The notes under the pieces are model-generated. The model saw only the letters and a list, made by a program, of their open reading frames with translations, was not told where the DNA came from and ran no database searches. A stretch of DNA of 64,000 nt from Brevibacterium antiquum (GTDB lineage Bacteria; Actinomycetota; Actinomycetes; Actinomycetales; Brevibacteriaceae). Location of the stretch: assembly GCF_016107655.1 (NCBI RefSeq), contig NZ_JABASX010000002.1, forward strand, positions 372,001 to 436,000. Reading direction: 5' to 3'. Below, piece after piece: positions 8,859 to 17,529 of the stretch. Made by a program: the position numbers and the translations under genes. Each line of letters starts with the position of its first letter. The stretch's first letter is position 1.

Positions 8859-9368
8859 ATGATCGATGACCAATCCGCTGATGCATTCAACCCCGATGAA
8901 CTTGAAGCATGGGCGGCAGTGGCGACGCTTCTTGAGTGGCTTCCTGCGGCGCTCGACGCGCAGATGCAGGGTGATTCGGGGATCAGTCACTTCGAGTTCG
9001 GGATCCTCTTCGCCCTCTCGGAGGCTGAGGGGCGATCGCTTCGAATGAGTGAGCTTGCCGGTTACGCCAACAGCACCCTGTCCCGTCTGTCGCGCGCAGT
9101 TGCACGACTGGAGCGGAAGCTGTGGGTCCGCAGGGCTCCGGATCCGAGCGACGGTCGCATCACGATCGCGACGCTGACCGACGCTGGACAGAAGGCTGTG
9201 CATGCGGCGGCGCCCGGGCATGTTGCTCTTGTGCGCAGACTCGTCTTCGATTCGTTGACTCGCACTCAGGCTCGCCAGCTGCGCGACACCAGTCGACGAA
9301 TCACCGCCGCCATTCGTGCTGACAGCGAATGGCATTCCGGTGAATCGACCTGTGGCGGGCGTGACTGA
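8859..9368 (+). CDS. MarR-family transcriptional regulator
   Basis: A 169-residue winged-helix regulator. The core reads FGILFALSEAEGRSLRMSEL, then the recognition helix region around NSTLSRLSRAVARLE and the wing with RRAPDPSDGRI, all typical of MarR. The ATG at 8859 lies 7 nt after a TAGACT box and no Shine-Dalgarno is present, so a leaderless mRNA is likely. It is divergent from the SDR gene and the intergenic region holds two matching operator-like sites. The ligand is probably a phenolic or other small lipophilic compound, by family habit only. Confidence 0.9.
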   Translation: MIDDQSADAFNPDELEAWAAVATLLEWLPAALDAQMQGDSGISHFEFGILFALSEAEGRSLRMSELAGYANSTLSRLSRAVARLERKLWVRRAPDPSDGRITIATLTDAGQKAVHAAAPGHVALVRRLVFDSLTRTQARQLRDTSRRITAAIRADSEWHSGESTCGGRD

Positions 9369-9398
9369 TCGGCGTCTGTACGGGTCGAATCTATGCTG

Positions 9399-9421
9399 GC
9401 CAGATACTTTCGGTATCTGGC
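9399..9421. promoter_or_regulatory. perfect stem-loop between marR and gap
   Basis: Nine-base perfect arms at 9399-9407 (GCCAGATAC) and 9413-9421 flank a TTTCG loop. It is not followed by a T-run. It may terminate the MarR transcript or act as an operator for the gap promoter, whose likely TAGAAT -10 box is at 9446-9451. Confidence 0.5.
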
Positions 9422-9535
9422 AATACGTCTGGCTATAACCTTGCGTAGAATGTCTCTCTGGCCACTGTTGTTGTCTGCGCGAACACGAGAGCATAGAGAT
9501 GTACCCACCAGCAGAACCCCTCCCAAGGAGTGACA

Positions 9536-10531
9536 TTGACTCGCATCGCCATCAACGGTTTCGGTCGTATCGGACGCAGCACACTGCGCGCTCTGATTGA
9601 ACGCGGCAGTGGCCTGGAGGTCGTCGCCATCAATGACCTCGGCCCCGTCGAAGACCTGGCCAGGCTGCTCAAGTTCGACACCACGCTGGGCCGCTTCGCC
9701 TTCCCCGTCGAGGTCTCCGGCGATGAGATCATCATCGACGGAAAGCCGATCAAGGTCCTCGCCGAGAAGAACCCCGAGAACCTGCCCTGGTCTGAGATGA
9801 ACGTCGACGTGGTCCTCGAATCCACTGGACGCTTCACCAAGGCCGACAAGGCGCGGGCGCACATCACCGCCGGCGCGACGAAGGTCCTCGTCAGTGCCCC
9901 GTCCAAGGGAGCAGACGTCACGCTGGCCTACGGCGTGAACACCGAGGCCTACAAGCCCGAACACACGATCATCTCTAACGCCTCATGCACGACGAACGCC
10001 CTGGCGCCACTGGCCAAGGTCCTCGACGACCTGGCCGGTATCGAACAGGGCTTCATGACCACCGTCCACGCCTATACCGGCGACCAGATGGTCCAGGACG
10101 GACCGCACAAGGATCCCCGTCGTGCCCGGGCCGCCGCGGAGAACATCATCCCGACGTCGACCGGGGCCGCCAAGGCCATCGGCCTCGTGCTTCCGCAACT
10201 CGATGGCAAGCTCAGCGGCGACGCCTTGCGCGTGCCCGTGCCGGTCGGGTCGATTGTCGAGATCAACGCCATCGTGTCCCGTGACGTCACCCGCGACGAG
10301 GTGCTCGAGGCCTACCGCACGGCTGCCGACGGGGAACTCAAGGGAATCCTCGAGTACGAGACCGAACCGATCGTCTCCAGTGACATCGTCGGGCAGGCCG
10401 CATCCTCGATCTTCGACTCCGCCCTGACCCGTGTTGAGGGCAAGATGGTCAAGGTCACCGCCTGGTACGACAACGAATGGGGCTTCTCGAACCGCGTCGT
10501 CGACAATCTGGAGCTCATCGCCGAAGGCTGA
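9536..10531 (+). CDS. gap: type I glyceraldehyde-3-phosphate dehydrogenase
   Basis: Catalyses phosphorylating oxidation of glyceraldehyde 3-phosphate. The start is placed at TTG 9536, because AAGGAG at 9525-9530 lies 5 nt before it; a GTG at 9530 would overlap that ribosome site. Seen are INGFGRIGR at the N terminus, Asp34 in AINDL (favouring NAD+) and catalytic Cys151 in SNASCTTN. The segment LKFDTTLGRF differs from the KYDSxxGRF form usual in main glycolytic enzymes. The gene stands alone, without pgk or tpiA, so it could be a second, gluconeogenic or specialised GAPDH. Confidence 0.93.
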   Translation: MTRIAINGFGRIGRSTLRALIERGSGLEVVAINDLGPVEDLARLLKFDTTLGRFAFPVEVSGDEIIIDGKPIKVLAEKNPENLPWSEMNVDVVLESTGRFTKADKARAHITAGATKVLVSAPSKGADVTLAYGVNTEAYKPEHTIISNASCTTNALAPLAKVLDDLAGIEQGFMTTVHAYTGDQMVQDGPHKDPRRARAAAENIIPTSTGAAKAIGLVLPQLDGKLSGDALRVPVPVGSIVEINAIVSRDVTRDEVLEAYRTAADGELKGILEYETEPIVSSDIVGQAASSIFDSALTRVEGKMVKVTAWYDNEWGFSNRVVDNLELIAEG

Positions 10532-10579
10532 GAGTCCAGCGAGGCAAGCTGGCCCTCCAGCTGACCTTCGAACAAGACA

Positions 10580-10622
10580 GAAGCTGCCCCGACCGTGCGA
10601 TGTGCACGATCGGGGCAGCTTC
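10580..10622. terminator. bidirectional terminator between gap and the HTH gene
   Basis: Arms at 10580-10598 and 10604-10622 form a 19-bp stem with one mismatch and a 5-nt loop. It lies between the convergent gap and 10640-10954 genes and can serve both. Confidence 0.8.
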
Positions 10623-10639
10623 TGACTGCTCGGGTGGTC

Positions 10640-10954
10640 TCAGACGTCGTCTTCGGCGGGTGTTCCGCCCTCGTCTTCCCAACGCTCGATGGCGCGAACC
10701 TTGGCGCGGTTGAACTTCAGACGCACTCCGTAGCCGCCCTGGGAGTCATCGAGGACGAACCTGGCACCGAACTCTTCGAGGGCCTCGAGTACCCGATGCT
10801 CCTGCTGTTCGGTGAGGTCGTCGCGTCCCTTCTCGAAGTCCTTGAGTTCGGATTTCTTCACATCGGCTTTGGACGCCACGTCCTTGGCAGAGACTCGAAC
10901 CAGGGCACGGGCTGCGCGAGCCAGCGGCCCGTCGAAGATCTGTTCATTGTTCAT
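10640..10954 (-). CDS. small XRE-like helix-turn-helix protein
   Basis: A 104-residue protein. Residues 12-65 resemble a degenerate XRE helix-turn-helix: ARALVRVSAKDVASKADVKK is followed by a short helix and EFGARFVLDD. The order HTH, EALEEFG, then a beta strand with RLKFN is shared by many small actinobacterial and proteobacterial XRE-like proteins. A hydrophilic acidic end follows. It lies downstream of no obvious operon and is convergent with gap. DNA binding is an inference from the pattern; no target is evident. Confidence 0.65.
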   Translation of the reverse strand: MNNEQIFDGPLARAARALVRVSAKDVASKADVKKSELKDFEKGRDDLTEQQEHRVLEALEEFGARFVLDDSQGGYGVRLKFNRAKVRAIERWEDEGGTPAEDDV

Positions 10955-11018
10955 GGTCCATACCCTGCCAGAAGAACCTGGAACCTGCCAGAAGACCTCA
11001 CGTCAGGTGGTCGGTCGG

Positions 11019-12914
11019 CTACCCTGGCTGCACAGACACCTGTGCGTTCTTCCGATGCTGTGCGGCCAGCCGAACGGGAGCATCGGGTACACCGAATCCG
11101 AGGTAGTCGCCTCGGCGCTCGATCATCTCGAAGAAGACGGAGCCGATCGTCGAGGTGTAGAAGTGCAGGAACTCACCGTGCTCGTCCCGATCGTAGAGGA
11201 CATGATGGGCCTGCAGCCGCTGCAGGAACTCCGGGTCGAGGTCGAAGCGGGAATCGAGGTCCTCGTAGTAGTTCTGGGGTACAGGAAGGAAGTCCAATCC
11301 GCGTGAGAGCGCGGTCGCAGCGGCATGGAAGATGTCCTGACAGGCCACGGCCACGTGCTCCGGGTAGGACTCGGCCACTGAGCCGATCCCACGGCCCGCG
11401 ACGGCTTCGGCATTCGGCTGCGGCGAGACGTTGAGCGGCATCCGAACCGATCCGTCGGTGCTCGACATGACCTGCGACCTGACCAGCCCTGAAGGGCTCG
11501 GCACGTCCTGTGAGGACTGGGCGTGCAGTGCCAGCAGCGAGGTGTAGAACAGGACTGCCTCGTCGTAGTGGTTCGACGGTTGGGCCAGGTTCACATGGTC
11601 GATGTGCGAGGTCTGCTCGTCGTGATCATGTCCGAATTCCTTGATCCACGCCGGTGTCGTCTCGTTGAATTGGTGGAAGAAGACCTCGGAGCCGTCGGGG
11701 GCGAACACGCCGCGCAGCACCTCGTCGTTGTGCGCCTGATCGCGGGGAACTTCGTCCGCATGCAGCAGCGCGGCGCGTTCCATGGCCGACTTCGAGTCGG
11801 CGACTTCGAATCCGATTCCGCGCAGGAATGTACCGTTCACCGGCGCCGAGGTGGTGCCCGCTTCCTCGGTCACCTCGCTGACGATGATGCGGGCCTTCCC
11901 CCGCAGCCACAGCTGCACGTGGGGTTTGCTGCGGTGATAGCCGATGAACTGGAACCCGAGTTGGTGCATCTGGCGAGTCAGGGCGCCGAGATCATCGGTG
12001 CTCAGCTCGACATAGTTGATTCCGCGCGGTTCCTCCACCTCTGGCAGAGGCTGCAGATCAAGGCCCGAGCCCGGAGCCGCAGACTCAGCAGCGGCCGCAG
12101 ATGCATCGGCAATGCTGGCCTCGAGCCAGCGCAGCGAGCGCAGGCCGTCGACGGCGGTCCGGTTGGTATCGCCCTGCCGGAACGAGTCGTTGAAGACTTC
12201 AAGCGATACCGGCCCGGCGTAGCCTGTGGCGGCGATCCTGGTCAGGAAGCCGCTGAGATCCCAGGCGCCCTCACCGGGGAAGACACGGTGGTGGCGAGAC
12301 CAGCTGAGGACGTCCATGGTCAGTGCGGGCGCGTCGGCCAGTTGGAGGAAGAAGATCTTGTCTCCGGGAATCTCCGCAATGCGACTGAGATCCGTGCTGC
12401 GCGAGAGGATGTGGAAGCTGTCGAGGCAGGTCCCGATCCGAGGGTGGTCGGCGGCCTTGACGAGGTCCCAGGCATGGTCGTATTCGGAGACGAACCGACC
12501 CCAGGCCAAAGCTTCGTAGGCGATATTCACGCGATGGTGGTCAGCCAGATCGCCGAGGCGACGCAGCTGTTCCACGACCACGCCGTCATCGGCGATGGTG
12601 GCAGTCCCGACGTTCGAGCACAGCAGCATGGTGTCGATCCCGAGCCGGGCCATGAGCTGGAATTTCGTCTCCGCCCGCTTCAGGTTCTTCTGAAACTGCG
12701 CCTCGTCGACGCCTTCGAGATCCCGGAAGGGCTGGTACAGATCGAGGCTGATGCCAAGATCGGCAGCCAACTTCGCGATGGCCTCGGGGGAGTCGGGGGA
12801 GACGACGAGGTCCTGTTCGAAGATCTCGACTCCGTCGAAGCCGGCCCGCGCTGCGGCCCGAAGCTTCTCTTCCAGAGTTCCTGACAGGCAGACTGTTGCT
12901 ATCGACGTTCGCAT
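11019..12914 (-). CDS. 3-dehydroshikimate dehydratase (TIM barrel-HPPD-like VOC fusion)
   Basis: A 631-residue fusion. Residues 1-270 form a xylose-isomerase-like TIM barrel (AP-endonuclease-2 family), starting MRTSIATVCLSGTLEEKL. Residues from about 300 hold two VOC modules like 4-hydroxyphenylpyruvate dioxygenase, one beginning NYVELSTDDLG and another HIDHVNLAQP. The same architecture is known in QsuB/QuiC1 enzymes, where the barrel converts 3-dehydroshikimate to protocatechuate. A transporter, an IclR regulator, dehydroquinase and shikimate dehydrogenase lie next to it, so catabolism of quinate or shikimate is the likely role. The VOC half may be structural or have separate activity. Confidence 0.88.
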   Translation of the reverse strand: MRTSIATVCLSGTLEEKLRAAARAGFDGVEIFEQDLVVSPDSPEAIAKLAADLGISLDLYQPFRDLEGVDEAQFQKNLKRAETKFQLMARLGIDTMLLCSNVGTATIADDGVVVEQLRRLGDLADHHRVNIAYEALAWGRFVSEYDHAWDLVKAADHPRIGTCLDSFHILSRSTDLSRIAEIPGDKIFFLQLADAPALTMDVLSWSRHHRVFPGEGAWDLSGFLTRIAATGYAGPVSLEVFNDSFRQGDTNRTAVDGLRSLRWLEASIADASAAAAESAAPGSGLDLQPLPEVEEPRGINYVELSTDDLGALTRQMHQLGFQFIGYHRSKPHVQLWLRGKARIIVSEVTEEAGTTSAPVNGTFLRGIGFEVADSKSAMERAALLHADEVPRDQAHNDEVLRGVFAPDGSEVFFHQFNETTPAWIKEFGHDHDEQTSHIDHVNLAQPSNHYDEAVLFYTSLLALHAQSSQDVPSPSGLVRSQVMSSTDGSVRMPLNVSPQPNAEAVAGRGIGSVAESYPEHVAVACQDIFHAAATALSRGLDFLPVPQNYYEDLDSRFDLDPEFLQRLQAHHVLYDRDEHGEFLHFYTSTIGSVFFEMIERRGDYLGFGVPDAPVRLAAQHRKNAQVSVQPG

Positions 12915-12968
12915 GGACGTCCTTCCTTGCTTCTCATCACCGGCAGTTCTTCATCACCGGCACGCTTC

Positions 12969-14291
12969 TCAGTGTGAGCGTGCAGCGTGGACTGTGTCGA
13001 TCTCTTCGAGGCTCAGCCCCTTGGTCTCCTTCGCCGTCATCGCGGCCAGTGCCGTGAAGACGCAGACACCGGCGGTGAACCCGGCGACGGAGATCCAATT
13101 CTCTCCCGAGGCGCCGGCGACGGCTGAGGCCAGTACTGGGGCGAGTCCGCCGGAGACGGCGAAGCCGATCTGCGTGCCCAGAGCCAGCCCGGTGACGCGA
13201 ACGGTGGTGGGGAACATCTCCGCGTAGAACGAAGGCCAGATCGAGTTGGCCATCGAGTAGGCGCAGCCGGACATGATCGAACCGCAGATGAAGATGAGGG
13301 TCCAGTTTCCGCTTGAGACCGCAGCCAGGTAGGGGAACATCATCAGCCCGGCCCCCAGCGCTCCGATGATGAAGACGGGTTTGCGGCCGATGCGGTCAGA
13401 GAGGATCGCTGCGGCCGGGATTGCGAGCAGAGCCACCCCGTTGGCAATGACCGAGACCAGCAGCATGGTCGACCGTTCGAGGCCGACGATCGAGGTGGCG
13501 AATGACAGCGACCAGACGGTGAAGACCATGTTCACGGTGTTGACCATGGCGCAGGCCGCCACCCGCAGAACCGCGGCTTTGTGCCAACGGAAGACCGCCA
13601 TCAGCGGAGGGTGCTCATTGCGAGCTTCCTTGAAGGCAGGCGGCTCGTCCAGGCCGCGGCGAATCAGCCAGGCGGTCAGCACCACGAGTGCCGAGAGCCA
13701 GAAGGGTACGCGCCAGCCCCAGCTGAACAGCGCCTCCTCGGGGAGGAAGGCGGTGAAGGGGATGAAGACCGCGGTCGCCAGCAGGGTGCCTGCCTGGGTG
13801 CCGTGCAGCGTCCAACTCGTCGTCCAGGCGCGCTTGGTCTCCTCCGAGTGCTCGAGGGAGACGCTGATCGCGCTCGCCTGCTCGCCGGCAGCGGAGAGCC
13901 CCTGGATCACTCGGCACAGCACCAGCAGTGCCGGCGCGAGATATCCGACCTGGTCGAAGGTGGGCAGGCAGCCGACGACGAAGGTCGAGAACCCCATGAG
14001 GAACAAGGTGAGCATGAGGACGAACTTCCGACCGAACCGGTCTCCCAGGGGCCCCATGACGAGGGCACCCAGCGGGCGAACGACATATGCGACGCCGACG
14101 GTGCCCATCGCCAGAAGGATGGCCATGCCCGGAGCGGTCGTGTCTGGGAAGAACAGGACGTTGAGGACCAGAGCTGCGGCGGTTCCGTAGACCGCGAAAT
14201 CGTAGTACTCGAGAGCCGAGCCCGTCCAGCTCGACAGTGCCGCCCTCAGCGGGGTCTTGGCGGGACGAGCGTCATCGGTCGCGTTGATCAT
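12969..14291 (-). CDS. MFS transporter, metabolite:H+ symporter (MHS) type
   Basis: About 440 residues with 12 predicted helices. The start YYDFAVYGTAAALV and the loop DRFGRKFVLML match the shikimate/dicarboxylate MHS branch of the major facilitator superfamily. ATG 14291 is preferred because GAGG precedes it; ATG 14303 is possible in the same frame. It lies 54 bp downstream of nothing but directly upstream of the dehydroshikimate dehydratase in the same direction, so the two probably form an operon. The expected cargo is quinate, shikimate or dehydroshikimate. Confidence 0.87.
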   Translation of the reverse strand: MINATDDARPAKTPLRAALSSWTGSALEYYDFAVYGTAAALVLNVLFFPDTTAPGMAILLAMGTVGVAYVVRPLGALVMGPLGDRFGRKFVLMLTLFLMGFSTFVVGCLPTFDQVGYLAPALLVLCRVIQGLSAAGEQASAISVSLEHSEETKRAWTTSWTLHGTQAGTLLATAVFIPFTAFLPEEALFSWGWRVPFWLSALVVLTAWLIRRGLDEPPAFKEARNEHPPLMAVFRWHKAAVLRVAACAMVNTVNMVFTVWSLSFATSIVGLERSTMLLVSVIANGVALLAIPAAAILSDRIGRKPVFIIGALGAGLMMFPYLAAVSSGNWTLIFICGSIMSGCAYSMANSIWPSFYAEMFPTTVRVTGLALGTQIGFAVSGGLAPVLASAVAGASGENWISVAGFTAGVCVFTALAAMTAKETKGLSLEEIDTVHAARSH

Positions 14292-14333
14292 GCTTCCTCG
14301 CATCTCTCTATTGCCATAATGTGGAAGTCGTTG

Positions 14334-14355
14334 TTACAGTGTGGTTTACAGTGTG
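14334..14355. promoter_or_regulatory. direct repeat near MFS gene promoter
   Basis: The 10-mer TTACAGTGTG occurs at 14334-14343 and 14346-14355, a 12-bp period. It lies in the divergent region between the MFS transporter and IclR genes and is a candidate protein-binding site. Confidence 0.5.
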
Positions 14356-14415
14356 ATCGAGATGACATAGTCTGTCAACGTTCGGTTCACGTCAATGAGC
14401 CACGTTCAGTTCACC

Positions 14416-14450
14416 CAGTCGAACCACTCAGTCGAACCACTCAGTCGAGC
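14416..14450. repeat. tandem 13-bp repeat upstream of iclR-type gene
   Basis: CAGTCGAACCACT occurs at 14416-14428 and 14429-14441, with a partial third copy to 14450. A separate related pair, CGTTCGGTTCAC and CGTTCAGTTCAC, lies between about 14379 and 14414. The repeats end just before the ribosome site of the IclR gene and could be operator elements or slippage products. Confidence 0.5.
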
Positions 14451-14464
14451 CGAGGAGGCGAAGA

Positions 14465-15214
14465 ATGCCGGCAAAGGGATCCAACTCCGTGACCAAGGCC
14501 TTCGATATGCTCGAACTCCTCGGTGACCATGCAGAGGGCATCAGCGCAGCCAGGGCCGCAGAGCTCACCGGCCATCCCTTCAGCACCGCCTACAGGCTGC
14601 TCGGCGGTCTCGTCGAGACCGGATACGCGGACTACGAGCCCTCCACCAAGGCCTACACCCTGGGGTTGGAGGTCTTCCGCCTCGGACAGAAGGTCGCTCA
14701 TCGTCGCGGCTTCGCCGGATCGTCCAAAGACCTGCTGCAGGCGCTGACGGCGTCCACGGGGGAGTCGAGCATCCTCTCCGTGCGCCGCGGCAATGCCGCA
14801 CTCACGGTGATCACCGTCGACGGCCCTCAGTACCGGACCACGACGGACCCAGGCGACGATTCTCCGCTGCACACCTCGGCGTTGGGGCAGGCGCTCCTCG
14901 CCCACGACCCGAAGCGCGATGACACGATCAGTGCGCTCGAACTGGAGCCGCGGACTCCGAACTCCATCACCGATCCCGCACAGCTGCGAACCAAGCTCGA
15001 ACAGATCCGCACCACCGGCTGGGCGGGGCAGTCCGAGGAGAACGACATCGGCATGAATGCCCTGGCCGTACCCGTCTTCGACCTCGACGGTCGCCTGCTG
15101 GCGGCCCTTGCACTGGCCGCACCGGTGTTTCGCCGAACCTTGGACGAGCTCATCGAATTCGTCCCCCAACTGACCGAGACGGCGACCGCGATCGCCGCCA
15201 GATTGCCCAGGTGA
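14465..15214 (+). CDS. IclR-family regulator of the quinate/shikimate block
   Basis: A 249-residue regulator with a GAGGAGG ribosome site. The N-terminal winged helix runs from [20 protein letters not shown] through [18 protein letters not shown]. The C-terminal IclR effector domain includes [13 protein letters not shown] and [15 protein letters not shown]. It is divergent from the MFS-dehydratase pair and overlaps the start of the dehydroquinase gene, so it is placed to control both transcription units. Regulators of this family often respond to aromatic acids; quinate-type compounds or protocatechuate are the likely effectors here. Confidence 0.9.
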   Translation: MPAKGSNSVTKAFDMLELLGDHAEGISAARAAELTGHPFSTAYRLLGGLVETGYADYEPSTKAYTLGLEVFRLGQKVAHRRGFAGSSKDLLQALTASTGESSILSVRRGNAALTVITVDGPQYRTTTDPGDDSPLHTSALGQALLAHDPKRDDTISALELEPRTPNSITDPAQLRTKLEQIRTTGWAGQSEENDIGMNALAVPVFDLDGRLLAALALAAPVFRRTLDELIEFVPQLTETATAIAARLPR

Positions 15215-15663
15215 CCATGCAGACCGTCCTCGTCCTCAACGGACCCAACCTCAACCTCCTCGGCGTGCGCGAACCCGAGATCTACGGCCACACCACACTG
15301 GCCGACATCGAGGACATGTGCACCGCAAGCGCTGCCGAGGCTGGACTGAGCGTCCGTTGTCTCCAGAGCAACCACGAGGGCGACCTCATCGATGCCGTGC
15401 ACGAGGCCCGAGAGACCACCGTGGGTGCCATCATCAACGCCGGCGCCTATACGCACACGTCTCTGGCACTCCACGATGCGCTCAAATCCTATGACCATCC
15501 GATCATCGAAGTGCACTTGAGCAACCCGCATGCCCGCGAATCATTCCGTCACCACTCCTACCTCTCACCCGTTGCCGCAGCGGTGATCGCCGGTGCCGGA
15601 GCCAAGGGGTATGTGCACGCGATGGAGATCCTGGCCGACAAGCTCGGCACCACGACCCACTGA
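15211..15663 (+). CDS. aroQ: type II 3-dehydroquinate dehydratase
   Basis: Interconverts 3-dehydroquinate and 3-dehydroshikimate. Its length of 150 residues is normal for the dodecameric type II enzyme. Motifs present are [10 protein letters not shown] at the N terminus, the flexible-loop Tyr in [23 protein letters not shown], and [18 protein letters not shown]. The GTG at 15211 overlaps the IclR stop; ATG 15217 is an equally possible start. Its place in this cluster points to catabolic use (QsuC-like) instead of chorismate synthesis. Confidence 0.95.
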   Translation: MTMQTVLVLNGPNLNLLGVREPEIYGHTTLADIEDMCTASAAEAGLSVRCLQSNHEGDLIDAVHEARETTVGAIINAGAYTHTSLALHDALKSYDHPIIEVHLSNPHARESFRHHSYLSPVAAAVIAGAGAKGYVHAMEILADKLGTTTH

Positions 15664-15718
15664 ACCGCGGCGACCACGTCAGACACGAACACCGCACGCA
15701 CCACACGAAAGTGAGACT

Positions 15719-16561
15719 ATGACCCGGTCACTGCTCCTGGGACTCATCGGCGAGGGCATCTCCGCCTCCCGCACCCCGCGCATGCACGAGAATGAAGGCG
15801 CTGCGCACGATCTGACAACGATCTACCGCACGATCGACATCGCCGATGAGCGACTGGCCTCTGTGCCGCTGGCTGAGCTGCTGACATCGGCCGTGAACCT
15901 CGGCTTCGACGGGCTCAACATCACCCATCCCTTCAAACAGCAGGTCATCGACCACCTCGACGAGGTTGCCCCCGGCGCTCGCCGGATCGGCTCGGTCAAT
16001 ACGGTCGTCATCGACGAGGCTGGACGGACGACGGGTCACAATACCGACGTCACCGGGTTCGCACGAGGATTCGAAGCCGGACTCGACGGTGCCACACGGA
16101 ATCGCGTCGTGCAGATCGGTGCAGGCGGAGCAGGGCGCGCGGTCGCGTTCGCGTTGTCAGAGCTGGGGGTCAAGGACCTCGTCATCGCCGACATCAGTGC
16201 ACAGCGAGCACAGGATCTGGCCGCCGAGATCGGGGACCACGTCCGCGCGATCTCAACACAAGAGCTGGAGCCGGCCATCACCTCGGCGGACGGAATCGTC
16301 AACGCCACCCCGGTCGGCATGGCGGCCTTTCCTGGGACGCCCTTCGACACCGGGCTGCTGGATCCGCAGACGTGGGTCGCCGACGTCGTGTACTTCCCAC
16401 TCGAGACCCAACTGCTCCGGGAGGCCAAGGACAAGGGCTGCAGGACCCTCGACGGTTCGGGTATGGCCGTCAACCAGGCGATCGACGCCTTCGAACTCTT
16501 CAGCGGATGCAAGGCCGATCCGACGCGAACGCGCGAGACCTTCCTGTCCTTCGGCGCCTGA
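15719..16561 (+). CDS. aroE: shikimate/quinate dehydrogenase (AroE superfamily)
   Basis: A 280-residue enzyme that oxidises shikimate or quinate, or reduces dehydroshikimate. The substrate site reads SASRTPRMHE, with catalytic Lys in ITHPFKQ and Asp in NTDVTGF. The Rossmann glycine loop is GAGGAGRAV. The second strand ends IADIS, with an Asp where NADP-dependent AroE enzymes carry basic residues, so NAD+ is likely. That and the SRT substrate motif resemble the catabolic quinate/shikimate dehydrogenase QsuD. It lies 55 bp after aroQ, probably in one operon. The ribosome site is weak. Confidence 0.9.
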   Translation: MTRSLLLGLIGEGISASRTPRMHENEGAAHDLTTIYRTIDIADERLASVPLAELLTSAVNLGFDGLNITHPFKQQVIDHLDEVAPGARRIGSVNTVVIDEAGRTTGHNTDVTGFARGFEAGLDGATRNRVVQIGAGGAGRAVAFALSELGVKDLVIADISAQRAQDLAAEIGDHVRAISTQELEPAITSADGIVNATPVGMAAFPGTPFDTGLLDPQTWVADVVYFPLETQLLREAKDKGCRTLDGSGMAVNQAIDAFELFSGCKADPTRTRETFLSFGA

Positions 16562-16640
16562 ACTCAACTCCCACCGAGTTCGACCTCCACTGAGCCCGAC
16601 CAACACTGGGCCCGCGATCACCGACGGGTGAAGTGGCGGC

Positions 16641-17381
16641 TCACTGTGCGTTCTTCTGCTTGCGATATTCCCGGATATAGGTGATGACGAAGATGCCGAC
16701 GATGATCGCCAATGTCAGCCACAGCGCGTACTTGTCGACGACCTTGAGCACATCGACGGCAGCCTCACCCAGCTGATAGCCCAAGGTCGTCCAGATGATG
16801 GTGAAGAGCAGGCAACCCAGGAGGTCAGCGATGAGGAACAGTGACAGTCGCATCCGCGTCCAACCGGCGACGAGGTAGACGAGGGTTCCCGGTACTCCTG
16901 GGCACCGCGAGACGATGGTCATGAGGAACAGGGCCCAGTTGGGGATCCGCTTGAGGGATTCGATTCGTTTGAGCTGTCGTTCGTTCTGGGCGAAGAGCCG
17001 CAGGATTCCGTCGCCCCAGCGTCGGCCGGCCAGCCAGAACGCCCAGTCGAGTTTCGCCATTCCGATGAATCCCGCAACAACGACGAGCCACAGCGGAATC
17101 TCGCCGATGCGGGCGTAGGCTCCGGCCGCGACGATCGCGGTCTTCGCGCCGTTGATGAATTCCTGCAGGACCGGTGCGTTGACCAGCATCCAAGGGCGCA
17201 GCGGCATGAGTCCCAGATAGACGAGCGGGACGCCGATGATGAGGAAGAGCAGCACTTTGTCCAGGCGCGAGGCCTTGCCCTGCCATGGTTTGAGCGCGGC
17301 CCAGGGGCTCTCGTCGGAGGAGTCGCTGCTCTCGGATTCCTCGAACCGGGCCTCGTCATCGGGCAGACGGTTCTCACTCAT
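16641..17381 (-). CDS. DedA/VTT-family membrane protein
   Basis: About 246 residues. ATG 17381 is chosen for its AGGAG with a 6-nt spacer; an upstream ATG at 17396 lacks one. A polar, acidic N-terminal segment of about 45 residues precedes four to five hydrophobic helices. VSRCPGVPGTLVYLVAGWTR matches the re-entrant glycine/proline region of DedA/VTT proteins. The family takes part in membrane homeostasis and recycling of undecaprenyl or phospholipid carriers. It is convergent with the shikimate genes and has no functional partner next to it. Confidence 0.8.
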   Translation of the reverse strand: MSENRLPDDEARFEESESSDSSDESPWAALKPWQGKASRLDKVLLFLIIGVPLVYLGLMPLRPWMLVNAPVLQEFINGAKTAIVAAGAYARIGEIPLWLVVVAGFIGMAKLDWAFWLAGRRWGDGILRLFAQNERQLKRIESLKRIPNWALFLMTIVSRCPGVPGTLVYLVAGWTRMRLSLFLIADLLGCLLFTIIWTTLGYQLGEAAVDVLKVVDKYALWLTLAIIVGIFVITYIREYRKQKNAQ

Positions 17382-17529
17382 CAATGGCTCCTGCATGGGG
17401 CTGTGCGGTCGGCGCTCACGGTATCACAGCGACTCAGGTGATCCCTGGCAGTGCGCGGCTGATCTGTCTAAGAAGACTCTCATCGCTGATCGCTCGACAA
17501 ACCCTCTGGCCTTGGGCAGTGTTGAGAGC

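Noticed and set aside
11523..12884. 453-residue plus-strand open frame over the dehydratase fusion
   Set aside because: It mirrors the third positions of the real minus-strand gene and has no recognisable domain.
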